From positions 1 through 64,000 of the forward strand of contig JAQVCT010000014.1 in NCBI GenBank assembly GCA_028689655.1: a DNA stretch of 64,000 nt, written 5' to 3'. The position numbers and the translations under genes are program-made. This document shows, in pieces, positions 16,047 through 23,865 of the stretch; the stretch's first letter is position 1, and each line of letters starts with the position of its first letter. The stretch comes from Lachnospiraceae bacterium. Lineage in GTDB: Bacteria; Bacillota; Clostridia; Lachnospirales; Lachnospiraceae. Below the pieces are notes generated by a model that was not told the origin of the DNA, searched no databases, and was given only the letters and a program-made list of their open reading frames with translations.

Positions 16047-18605
16047 ATGCACAAAAAGAAAGAAACGTTCATAAAGTATGGAATAAATATTGCGATTCTG
16101 ACAGTACTGTCATGTTTCGCAATTTTTACGATTTTATATGGAACAGGAATCGTGGGGGATACAGGGTCTGCGGACCAGGAGGAAGCATCTGACAATACGG
16201 CCAAAAGTTCGCTGGGCACGTTGGTAGATACCACGACCACGGCAGAGGCAGTTCAGGGAAGTATGGAGAATCCTTTCCTCATCCGTAATGAAAAAGAATT
16301 TCTGAAATTTGCGGATGATGTAAATGCAGGAAATACCTATGCTGGACAATATGTGGAACTGCTGGCAGATCTGAATTTTCGCATCATGACAGAGGGAATC
16401 CATGTGGGAACAGCAGACGCAGCCAGTAATTTTCAGGGTGTATTTAATGGGAATGGACATGTGATCTCCAACCTGAATATACAGGTGCCGGATGGAGAAG
16501 CGGGACTGTTCGTGAATCTGGCAGGCACGGTATGCAATCTTACGGTAAAAGATGGAACTGTCCAGGGCATGATCAGCGGAGGAATCGCCAGTTCCATGAT
16601 AGAATCGGGAGCTATTGTCAACTGTAGCAGTCAGATTATAGTTCAGGGGGAGACATCCGGAGGAATCGTAGGAAAATCCTCAGGGCATGTCTCCAACTGT
16701 GTCAATTATGAAGTGGGCGGAACGGGATCATCCATCACAGGGGACAGCAGTTCCGGAGTGGTGGAATATTGTTACAATCAAACAGAGGGAGCATTTGCCC
16801 TATATAACAATTATAGAGGAGATGAGACTCTGCCGGAGGAGAGCCGGACGATGCTGCAGGTTCTCAATGACAGACTGGATCAGCTGCATAATCTCTACAC
16901 CGCAAGGGGCTGGGACAGCTGGATCATGGATCAGGAATCCCCGGTGCTCACGCAGACCCCTGCGAATCTCATCGCCAAGGCAACTTTGGGAATCAGGGTA
17001 TCCGGGAACAGCAGGGAACTGAAAGGATACTATTCCGAAAATGAAAAAGCATGGTGTTTTGCCATTCCAGAGGGTGCGGATGAGGATAGCAGAACAGTTG
17101 CACTTACCTTTACGGAGGGGGATACAGACACCCTGGTGACTTCTCTGGACGTTACAGAACTGGAGTATGATCATGATGAGATTCATTACAAATTTAAATT
17201 TCTGAAAAATGATACCATTCCGTCTGTTTTCATAGATACCAATGAGGCAAATGGAGAGGGACTTTCCTACCTGAATCTCAGTAAGCTTAATCAACTGGCT
17301 GGGGAAACCACCATATTGAATGAAAAAGGAGCCACAGTCTATACGGGATTGCTGGATCGTGTCAAGGGAAGAGGAAATGACTCCTGGCTGGCGGCCAAAA
17401 AGGGATACAGTATCAAATTAAAAGTAGATTCCGATTTACTGGGATTAGGGGCAAATAAAGATTTTGCGCTATTGCCTGGCTATCGCGATAATTCCCTGAT
17501 GAGCTATCGTATCATACAGGATATGACCAAAGAAATGCAGATTCCTTATGCATTGGAATCCAAGATTGTGAATCTCTATATTGATAATAATTTCCTGGGC
17601 ACCTATCTTCTCTCAGAGAAAATGGGAATCGATAATAATCGAATCCCCATCACCAATCTCTATAAACAGACGAAGAAAATGAATGGCAATGATCTCACAG
17701 GGTTTGAGCAGGTGCACTGGAAGAATCCCGATACAGGTGCGGAGAGAATCTGGTATCAGATCGAGAAAGAACCCCAGGATTACACAGGCGGATACCTTCT
17801 GGAATTGGATACCCAGGATTATGATGGAACCCAAAGCCGTTTTGTAAGTGACAGGGGAATCGCCATCTCCTTAAAAAGTAATAACTATGCATCGGAAAAT
17901 CAGGTAAACTATATCGCTGATTTCTGGCAGGATTTTGAGAATGCAGTGTACGCACCGGATGGCTATAATGAGAAAGGAAAATATTACACGGAATACATTG
18001 ATGCAGAGTCTTTTGCAAATATGTGGGCGATGTATGAATTGACGGAAGATACCTCCATGCGTGGCAGTGTCTATTTCTATAAAGATGCGGACGACCGTGG
18101 AGACGGATTGTTACATGCAGCATATCTCTGGGATGTGGAGCATTCCTTTGTGGAGGAAGAGTATATTAATAAGAGCTGGGTCATGGGTCGTATGAAGGGT
18201 GATCTGGTGGGAGCCGGTTATTGGACGGCGATTTATCAGCATGGAGACTTTGCACAGTTAGTAAATCAGCAATGGACTGATAAAATTGCTCCGGCAGTAC
18301 AAAAGCTTCTGAATCCAGAGGAAATCATAGAGCCGGAAGGACTGAGCAGCATATCCGGATATGAACGCGCCTATACCTACGCGGGTGCGCTGAACAGTAC
18401 CCGGTGGACCAATTGTAACTGGTGGGATAAAGGTGAGCGGGTGCGACAGTTCCTCACCACCAGAATGGAATTTCTGAATCAGACGCTGCCGGCGTATGGC
18501 CTTGGATATGATTACTATAGTATGGAGGATGGAATCTACTATGGGTATCATTACGCACAGAATGAAGGGGAAGAAGATGTCAGGGAGCCTGTGGTGGCAC
18601 AGTAG
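16047..18605 (+). CDS. CotH-kinase family protein with GLUG-like N-terminal repeats
   Basis: Surface-anchored protein of 852 residues. A signal-anchor helix (residues 12-32) is followed by a Gly/Asn-rich beta-repeat region (about 70-260, e.g. FQGVFNGNGHVISNLNIQ and GGIVGKSSGHVSNC) resembling GLUG repeats, and then a CotH domain (about 410-780: KGRGNDSWLAAKKGYSIKLK, YRDNSLMSYRIIQDM, DVEHSFVEE). CotH proteins are atypical kinases, known for phosphorylating spore coat proteins in Bacillus. It stands 16 bp after hinT and leads into a VTC-domain gene and a DUF4956 gene with close spacing. Confidence 0.85.
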   Translation: MHKKKETFIKYGINIAILTVLSCFAIFTILYGTGIVGDTGSADQEEASDNTAKSSLGTLVDTTTTAEAVQGSMENPFLIRNEKEFLKFADDVNAGNTYAGQYVELLADLNFRIMTEGIHVGTADAASNFQGVFNGNGHVISNLNIQVPDGEAGLFVNLAGTVCNLTVKDGTVQGMISGGIASSMIESGAIVNCSSQIIVQGETSGGIVGKSSGHVSNCVNYEVGGTGSSITGDSSSGVVEYCYNQTEGAFALYNNYRGDETLPEESRTMLQVLNDRLDQLHNLYTARGWDSWIMDQESPVLTQTPANLIAKATLGIRVSGNSRELKGYYSENEKAWCFAIPEGADEDSRTVALTFTEGDTDTLVTSLDVTELEYDHDEIHYKFKFLKNDTIPSVFIDTNEANGEGLSYLNLSKLNQLAGETTILNEKGATVYTGLLDRVKGRGNDSWLAAKKGYSIKLKVDSDLLGLGANKDFALLPGYRDNSLMSYRIIQDMTKEMQIPYALESKIVNLYIDNNFLGTYLLSEKMGIDNNRIPITNLYKQTKKMNGNDLTGFEQVHWKNPDTGAERIWYQIEKEPQDYTGGYLLELDTQDYDGTQSRFVSDRGIAISLKSNNYASENQVNYIADFWQDFENAVYAPDGYNEKGKYYTEYIDAESFANMWAMYELTEDTSMRGSVYFYKDADDRGDGLLHAAYLWDVEHSFVEEEYINKSWVMGRMKGDLVGAGYWTAIYQHGDFAQLVNQQWTDKIAPAVQKLLNPEEIIEPEGLSSISGYERAYTYAGALNSTRWTNCNWWDKGERVRQFLTTRMEFLNQTLPAYGLGYDYYSMEDGIYYGYHYAQNEGEEDVREPVVAQ

Positions 18606-18620
18606 AAAGGAGTTGATTAT

Positions 18621-19319
18621 TTGCAGGAAGCATTGACGGTATACCGAAATGAAAAAAAATACTATCTTTCTCCAATAGAAAGTGTCAGACTGCAGGAAGA
18701 AATGCAGATTCTTCTGGAACCGGACGAGTTTTCAAAGCAGGGTTCCTATCATGTGAGAAGTCTGTATTTTGATACACTGAATAATAGAGACTTCACAGAA
18801 AAAGGGGAAGGTGTGCGGATCAGAAGGAAGATTCGCCTTCGTATCTACGACACGGAAGATCAAAAAGTAAAATTTGAAATCAAAGCGAAAAACGGAGCCT
18901 ATCAGCATAAGAGCAGTCTGATCGTGAGCAGAGAGGATGCCATGGCGATTCAGGAGGGAGATTACGGGATACTGCTAGATTATGACAATGAAACAGCACT
19001 GCGTCTCTATGCCATGCTTACATTGAATTGCTATCGCCCGGTATCTCTGATAGAATATGACAGGAGAGCATTCATTTATCCGGAGAATAACACAAGGATC
19101 ACCTTTGACTCCAATGTGAAATCCTCCGAGATGGAGTTGGATCTATTTGAAAAAGAAGTACCGTGGATATCACTACCCGAGGATACATGTATCCTGGAAG
19201 TGAAGTATGACCATCAGCTATTTAAACCAATTTCTATGATATTGGAGAAATATCATTTGAATAACGTCTCTTTTGGCAAGTATGCAAATGGACGTCCGGT
19301 CATGGAATCTTATATATAA
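18621..19319 (+). CDS. VTC-domain protein (polyphosphate polymerase-like)
   Basis: 232-residue protein with the VTC domain, related to the tunnel-shaped catalytic domain of the yeast vacuolar polyphosphate polymerase. Characteristic stretches are RNEKKYYLSP, VRSLYFDTLNNRDF, RIRRKIRLRIY, FEIKAKNGAYQHKS and CILEVKYDHQLF, which supply the basic and acidic tunnel residues. Whether it makes polyphosphate is not shown. TTG 18621 has AAAGGAG 9 nt upstream. It lies 15 bp after the CotH gene and 16 bp before the DUF4956 gene. Confidence 0.85.
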   Translation: MQEALTVYRNEKKYYLSPIESVRLQEEMQILLEPDEFSKQGSYHVRSLYFDTLNNRDFTEKGEGVRIRRKIRLRIYDTEDQKVKFEIKAKNGAYQHKSSLIVSREDAMAIQEGDYGILLDYDNETALRLYAMLTLNCYRPVSLIEYDRRAFIYPENNTRITFDSNVKSSEMELDLFEKEVPWISLPEDTCILEVKYDHQLFKPISMILEKYHLNNVSFGKYANGRPVMESYI

Positions 19320-19335
19320 TAAAGGAGCAGAAGAA

Positions 19336-20007
19336 ATGAGCAAAAAAGAAATACTTTCATGGTTTACAGGGAACAGTCAGTCGCTGGATATAGGGAATAT
19401 CATATTTATTCTGTGCATCGCATTGGCCATCGGCGCAGTGATATTTGCCACCTACCGTATTACATATTCGGGTGTGAGCTACAATGCAAGATTTAATGTG
19501 TCAAATGTAATTATTATAATCATCACAGCAGTGATCATGCTGATGATCAGCAGTAATATCGCTATTTCCCTTGGTATGGTAGGTGCATTATCCATCGTTC
19601 GATTTAGAACAGCAATCAAGGACCCACAGGATACGGTATATATTTTCTGGGCAATCGTAGAGGGATTATGTGTAGGTGCACAGATTCATAAGCTGGCATT
19701 TATCTCTACCATATTCATTGCATTTATCCTCATCGCATTTAGCTTTTATACCAGGATGCAGAACAAATATCTCATCATCGTTCGTGGAGATGCAGAACTG
19801 ACAGGGGATAAAGTGATGGAAATCCTGGAAGCAGACTTTAAACGTGTAAAGATCAGAGCAGTGAATAATCGTGAAAATAGCTGCGAGATGACCTGCGAGG
19901 TGGCAAATACCGGGGAATTGAATCTGGACTTTGTGAAGAAGCTGAAAGATCTGGACCATGTGAAATCAGCCAACTGGCTGTTGGAATCCAGTGAATCCAT
20001 CGGATAA
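19336..20007 (+). CDS. DUF4956 membrane protein
   Basis: 223-residue protein with three to four N-terminal membrane segments (about 21-42, 54-78, 105-135) and a cytoplasmic C-terminal domain. The stretch NIAISLGMVGALSIVRFRTAIKDPQDTVYIFW is the family hallmark. The start at 19336 follows GGAGCAGAAGA. The family is usually found beside VTC-domain and CotH genes, as here, and its function is not established. The operon ends in a strong bidirectional terminator. Confidence 0.85.
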   Translation: MSKKEILSWFTGNSQSLDIGNIIFILCIALAIGAVIFATYRITYSGVSYNARFNVSNVIIIIITAVIMLMISSNIAISLGMVGALSIVRFRTAIKDPQDTVYIFWAIVEGLCVGAQIHKLAFISTIFIAFILIAFSFYTRMQNKYLIIVRGDAELTGDKVMEILEADFKRVKIRAVNNRENSCEMTCEVANTGELNLDFVKKLKDLDHVKSANWLLESSESIG

Positions 20008-20110
20008 TACACGGAGAGAGATGGAACTAAAGATACAGGCCTTTAATAGAAGCATATAAAAATAAAGTATATAAAAATAAAGAATAAAAAATATAGAAAA
20101 TAGAAAATAA

Positions 20111-20152
20111 AAAACTCCGGAAGTGTGCTCAAAAACACACTTCCGGAGTTTT
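20111..20152. terminator. Strong bidirectional terminator
   Basis: A 17-bp perfect stem, AAAACTCCGGAAGTGTG (20111-20127) with CACACTTCCGGAGTTTT (20136-20152), has A/T runs on both sides. It ends the CotH-VTC-DUF4956 operon on the plus strand and murG on the minus strand. The preceding 100 bp are AT-rich low complexity. Confidence 0.9.
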
Positions 20153-21229
20153 CTATTTTCCCGGGGTTCGAGTCACTTCCTCCAACAGATTGGTAATTGT
20201 CTGGATGGAGTTCAACTGATTGCTCCTTCCCATGTTCTCTATATAGGAATGTCTGCAGCTGTATAGTTCCGTCACTTTATCTGCCAGGAGATTTTCCGTT
20301 AAAATCTCTTCCTCGATCACCATACTAAAGCCCTGGGATTCAAAAGATTTTGCATTGAGAATCTGGTCACCGCGGCTGCTGCCGGCAGGAAGTGGGATCA
20401 GAAGATTTGGTTTCTTCAATGCCAGAAGTTCACAGATGGCATTGGCACCAGCCCTGGAAATTACCACATCTGACATGGCGAAAGCATCCTTCATATCGTT
20501 TTTTAGAAATTCGAATTGTTTATATCCTTCGATCTGTTCCAGGGAAGGATCGATCTTGTCACGTCCACACAGATGTATCACCTGAAAATCCGGCAATAGC
20601 TTTGACAATGCCTGGCGTACCACTTTATTGACGGAAGCTGCACCAAGACTGCCACCCACCACCATGATAACGGGTTTATTGGCAGTAAATCCGCACATCT
20701 TTAAGCCTGCCAGACGATCACCCCGGGACAGTTCCTCCCGGATAGGAGAGCCGGTGAGCACTGCTTTGTCCCCAGGGAGATTAGCAAGGGTCTCAGGAAA
20801 GTTGCAGCAGATCTTGCGGGCAACGGGGATACAGATCTTATTGGCAAGGCCGGGCGTCATATCAGATTCATGGATGATGCAGGGAATCCCCAGACTTGCA
20901 GCAGCTCGTACCACAGGAACACTGACAAATCCTCCTTTGGAGAAGACTACATCCGGTACAATCTGTTTCAAGATCTTTCGAGCCTCTGAAAAACCCTTTA
21001 ATACACGAAAAGGATCTGTGAAATTTTTCACATCAAAGTATCGACGAAATTTACCGGTGGAGATGCCATAATAAGGAATGTCGAAGTCTGCCATAAGACG
21101 TTTTTCCATTCCATCCATGGAGCCGATGTAATGGATATCATAATCTAATTCCTTTAATTTGGGTAATAATGCCATATTCGGTGTGACATGTCCGGCGGTA
21201 CCACCACCAGTGAGAACGATTCTTTTCAT
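20153..21229 (-). CDS. murG: UDP-N-acetylglucosamine--lipid II transferase MurG
   Basis: Peripheral membrane glycosyltransferase that adds GlcNAc to lipid I, making lipid II for peptidoglycan. The 358-residue protein begins MKRIVLTGGGTAGHVTPNMA with the glycine-rich donor loop. It also has FSKGGFVSVPVVRAA and HESDMTPGLANKI, and the C-terminal VISRAGANAICELLALKKP nucleotide-binding region. It is not in a division/cell-wall cluster here; its only operon partner is the TSCPD gene 7 bp upstream. Confidence 0.95.
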   Translation of the reverse strand: MKRIVLTGGGTAGHVTPNMALLPKLKELDYDIHYIGSMDGMEKRLMADFDIPYYGISTGKFRRYFDVKNFTDPFRVLKGFSEARKILKQIVPDVVFSKGGFVSVPVVRAAASLGIPCIIHESDMTPGLANKICIPVARKICCNFPETLANLPGDKAVLTGSPIREELSRGDRLAGLKMCGFTANKPVIMVVGGSLGAASVNKVVRQALSKLLPDFQVIHLCGRDKIDPSLEQIEGYKQFEFLKNDMKDAFAMSDVVISRAGANAICELLALKKPNLLIPLPAGSSRGDQILNAKSFESQGFSMVIEEEILTENLLADKVTELYSCRHSYIENMGRSNQLNSIQTITNLLEEVTRTPGK

Positions 21230-21236
21230 AAGTCAA

Positions 21237-21515
21237 TTACCTCCCAGAATGGAAACGGAAATTTGATTCATTATTATCGTGGATCATAGATTCAAGGGCG
21301 TGAGCCAATTGATCGGGGCAGGAAGTAGACTTAAAGCCACATTTAATGCCCTTTAGCTTTGAAATTGCTTCTTCCACAGGCATGCCTTCTACCAGACGGG
21401 AAATCCCCTGTAAATTTCCATTACATCCTCCTGTAAAACTGACAGATTTTATAATATTATGATCTGTTTCTATATCGATGGAGCTGGAACAGACTCCTTT
21501 TGGTTGATATCTCAT
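21237..21515 (-). CDS. TSCPD domain-containing protein (TIGR03905 type)
   Basis: 92-residue protein with the named TSCPD motif near its end (FKSTSCPDQLAHAL). Three other Cys residues (GVCSSS, GGCNGNL, IKCGF) could bind a metal. Related domains occur in ribonucleotide reductases, but the stand-alone proteins have no assigned function. ATG 21515 is preferred over ATG 21521 because GGAG is 8 nt upstream of the former and too close to the latter. Likely co-transcribed with murG. Confidence 0.8.
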   Translation of the reverse strand: MRYQPKGVCSSSIDIETDHNIIKSVSFTGGCNGNLQGISRLVEGMPVEEAISKLKGIKCGFKSTSCPDQLAHALESMIHDNNESNFRFHSGR

Positions 21516-21688
21516 AATCATATCTCCTTTCTTTTAATAGTAAATTTTTTCAAAAATTCCTATCGGCCAAAGTGTCTTCAACACCTTCTTGATGAAACAT
21601 AGCGATTATAGCAGAATTATGGGAAATTTTCCACCCTATTGTGGTAATTTAAGGGGAAATATGTAGATGCATTCTGTGTTTGAACTGA

Positions 21689-21717
21689 TTGAGATGTAGC
21701 AATACTTAAATTATAAT
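21689..21717 (+). promoter_or_regulatory. SigA-type promoter
   Basis: TTGAGA (21689-21694), a 17-bp spacer and TATAAT (21712-21717) form a near-consensus promoter about 95 bp before the membrane protein gene at 21811. The remaining 290-bp gap shows no gene. Confidence 0.6.
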
Positions 21718-21810
21718 TGTGTATAGAAAGAATGTGTAAAAAGAATACAAAAATCATATCAATAAAAAGAAATGTAGAGGTTATAAATCTACGGGGAAAG
21801 GAGTTCAAAA

Positions 21811-22446
21811 GTGTTTTTAGCAAGTATGAGTTTACTATTATTATTGGGCATCTTCACACATATTATGATTGGTGTGTTATACCAAAAATTAATCAAAGAG
21901 ACGGAAAAAATGCAGTTGAGCCATCATAAATACCTGGAGCAATGCAAGGTAAAATTTTCCAATTATTACAGAACGAATAACGGTACAGTCAATGTGCCGG
22001 TATTTGTAGATCGATATATGAGTGGCAGAGGTTCAAGAGGGTTTCCCATATCCATATTAAGTCATCTGTCAGGACAGGCAGTACTTCTCACCATATTTCT
22101 GGGAGGTCTGGGTGCGTGCAGAGGCATCATAGAAGGGGCCAGTATCGGCGAGCTTCTTCCTTATTATATGATTAGCCTTCTGGGATTATATGTCTATTTT
22201 TCCATTACCACAGTGATAGATATTCCCAAGAGAGAATTTATCGTGAAGACAAATATGGTGCAGTATCTGGAAAATGATATGATATGTGAGCTGAAAAATA
22301 CTGATCTGAAGCAGGAAAGAGAGAAGGCGCGGGAAAAAGAATTACAGTTGGAACTCCATGAGAACCTGAATAAGACAAAGAAAGTTCTCTTTACAAAATC
22401 GGAGGAACAGGAACTGGAAGAGCTGTTAAAAGAATTTTTGGCTTGA
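21811..22446 (+). CDS. Uncharacterised membrane protein with coiled-coil tail
   Basis: I do not recognise a named family. The 211-residue protein has a membrane segment at 3-24, two more at about 88-107 and 115-135, and a charged helical C-terminus (about 160-211, rich in Lys/Glu, EREKAREKELQLELHENL) predicted to form a coiled coil in the cytoplasm. GTG 21811 follows AAAGGAG at 8 nt. It stands alone between its own promoter and a terminator, so it is a single-gene unit. Confidence 0.6.
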   Translation: MFLASMSLLLLLGIFTHIMIGVLYQKLIKETEKMQLSHHKYLEQCKVKFSNYYRTNNGTVNVPVFVDRYMSGRGSRGFPISILSHLSGQAVLLTIFLGGLGACRGIIEGASIGELLPYYMISLLGLYVYFSITTVIDIPKREFIVKTNMVQYLENDMICELKNTDLKQEREKAREKELQLELHENLNKTKKVLFTKSEEQELEELLKEFLA

Positions 22447-22459
22447 CAGGATAATCAAT

Positions 22460-22513
22460 AAAGCGTATATTAAGTGTATTAGTTGAGTTAGTACACTTGG
22501 TATACGCTTTTTG
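22460..22513 (+). terminator. Intrinsic terminator
   Basis: AAGCGTATA near 22461 pairs with TATACGCTT at 22501, with an inner AAGTGTA/TACACTT stem, followed by TTTTTG. It closes the single-gene unit before it. Confidence 0.75.
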
Positions 22514-22588
22514 TTTTGGAAATTTAAAAATGAAAAAGATTTCAGGAGATTCTAAGAAATAAGCAATAAGTTGAGAAGGAGGACGGAA

Positions 22589-22960
22589 ATGATACATATT
22601 GATTATCAGGATAAACGTCCCATCTACGAGCAGGTGGTGGAAAAGATACAGAATCTGATCGTTAAAGGAGTATTTGCAGAAGACATGAAACTGCCATCGG
22701 TGCGCAATCTTGCGGTGGAATTATCCATTAATCCCAACACGATTCAGCGGGCTTATGGGGAATTGGAGAGCAATGGCTTCATCTATACGGTGAAGGGAAG
22801 AGGAAACTTTGTATCAGCGAGGGATAAGTACATGGATAATGAGAAAAAGATTGCAATGGGACATGTGGAGAAAGCAGCAAAACAGGCGAAACAGTTAGGC
22901 ATCAGTAAAACAGAATTAGAGACACTGATCGATATGACTTACGAGGAAGAAGGGGAATAA
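22589..22960 (+). CDS. GntR-family regulator (YtrA type)
   Basis: 123-residue DNA-binding repressor. The winged-helix domain occupies residues 1-75 (DKRPIYEQVVEKIQNLIVKG, KLPSVRNLAVELSINPNTIQ, FIYTVKGRGNFV), with a short dimerising tail, as in the YtrA subfamily that has no large effector domain. ATG 22589 follows AGAAGGAGGAC. It lies 2 bp before the ABC ATPase gene, and YtrA regulators usually control the adjacent ABC transporter, so autoregulation of this operon is likely. Confidence 0.9.
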   Translation: MIHIDYQDKRPIYEQVVEKIQNLIVKGVFAEDMKLPSVRNLAVELSINPNTIQRAYGELESNGFIYTVKGRGNFVSARDKYMDNEKKIAMGHVEKAAKQAKQLGISKTELETLIDMTYEEEGE

Positions 22961-22962
22961 AA

Positions 22963-23865
22963 ATGATCGAAGTGAGAGGGATTACCAAAAATTATGAAGC
23001 AATCCCGGCATTGCAGGGGATTGATCTTACCATCCAGGACGGATGTGTATTCGGTCTGATCGGTACAAATGGTGCCGGAAAAAGCACATTTTTGAGGATT
23101 CTGGCAGGTATTTTGAGACAGGACAAAGGAGAAATGACCATCGACGGAGAAGAGGTCTATGAGAATGAAAAGATCAAAAAAGAGATTTTCTTTATTTCTG
23201 ATGATCAGTATTTTCTGTCCAATGCCACACCTGGCGATATAATGAAGTTCTATCATGGAATTTACCCTTTATTCGACCAGACGCGGTTCCAGAGTCTGAT
23301 GCAGCAGTTCGAATTGGATACCAACAGAAAGTTGAATACTTTTTCAAAGGGCATGAAAAAACAGGTGTCAGTAATCCTGGGCATCTGTGCCAACACAAAA
23401 TATATTCTGTGTGATGAGACCTTTGACGGGTTAGATCCGGTGATGCGTCAAGCGATTAAAAGCCTCTTTATCAGCGAAATCGAGAATCGTAAGCTGACAC
23501 CCATCATCGCATCTCATAATCTGAGGGAGCTAGAGGATATCTGCGATTATGTGGGCGTACTCCATAAGGGTGGTGTGTTATTGTCCAAGGATATCGATGA
23601 TATGAAACTGAATCTACATAAAGTACAATGTGTATTTCAGTCTGATCTGTCCCGGGAAGAATTTATCAAAGAAGTGGAGATCGTGAAAACGGAGATGAGA
23701 GGAACTCTGTACACCTTCACCATTCGTGGAGACCGCACAGAGCTTGAAAATATACTGGCTACAAAAGATATGATTTTTTCGGAGATCCTGCCATTGTCCC
23801 TGGAGGAGATCTTCATCAGTGAGACGGAGGTAGTGGGCTATGACATTAAAAAACTTATTTATTAA
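22963..23865 (+). CDS. ABC transporter ATP-binding protein
   Basis: ATPase subunit of an export or resistance-type ABC transporter. Walker A GTNGAGKST is at 34-42, the signature FSKGMKKQ at 127-134 (a variant of LSGGQ) and Walker B ILCDETFDGLD at 148-158. The 300-residue length with a roughly 80-residue C-terminal extension is typical of the EcsA/YtrB group. Its 3' end overlaps the permease gene by 26 bp. Confidence 0.9.
   Translation: MIEVRGITKNYEAIPALQGIDLTIQDGCVFGLIGTNGAGKSTFLRILAGILRQDKGEMTIDGEEVYENEKIKKEIFFISDDQYFLSNATPGDIMKFYHGIYPLFDQTRFQSLMQQFELDTNRKLNTFSKGMKKQVSVILGICANTKYILCDETFDGLDPVMRQAIKSLFISEIENRKLTPIIASHNLRELEDICDYVGVLHKGGVLLSKDIDDMKLNLHKVQCVFQSDLSREEFIKEVEIVKTEMRGTLYTFTIRGDRTELENILATKDMIFSEILPLSLEEIFISETEVVGYDIKKLIY

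Noticed and set aside
21540..21575. AAATTCCTATCGGCCAAAGTGTCTTC considered as a decayed copy of repeat B
   Set aside because: Only two short blocks (about 10 and 14 bp) match the ends of repeat B in reverse orientation; too little to distinguish from chance.
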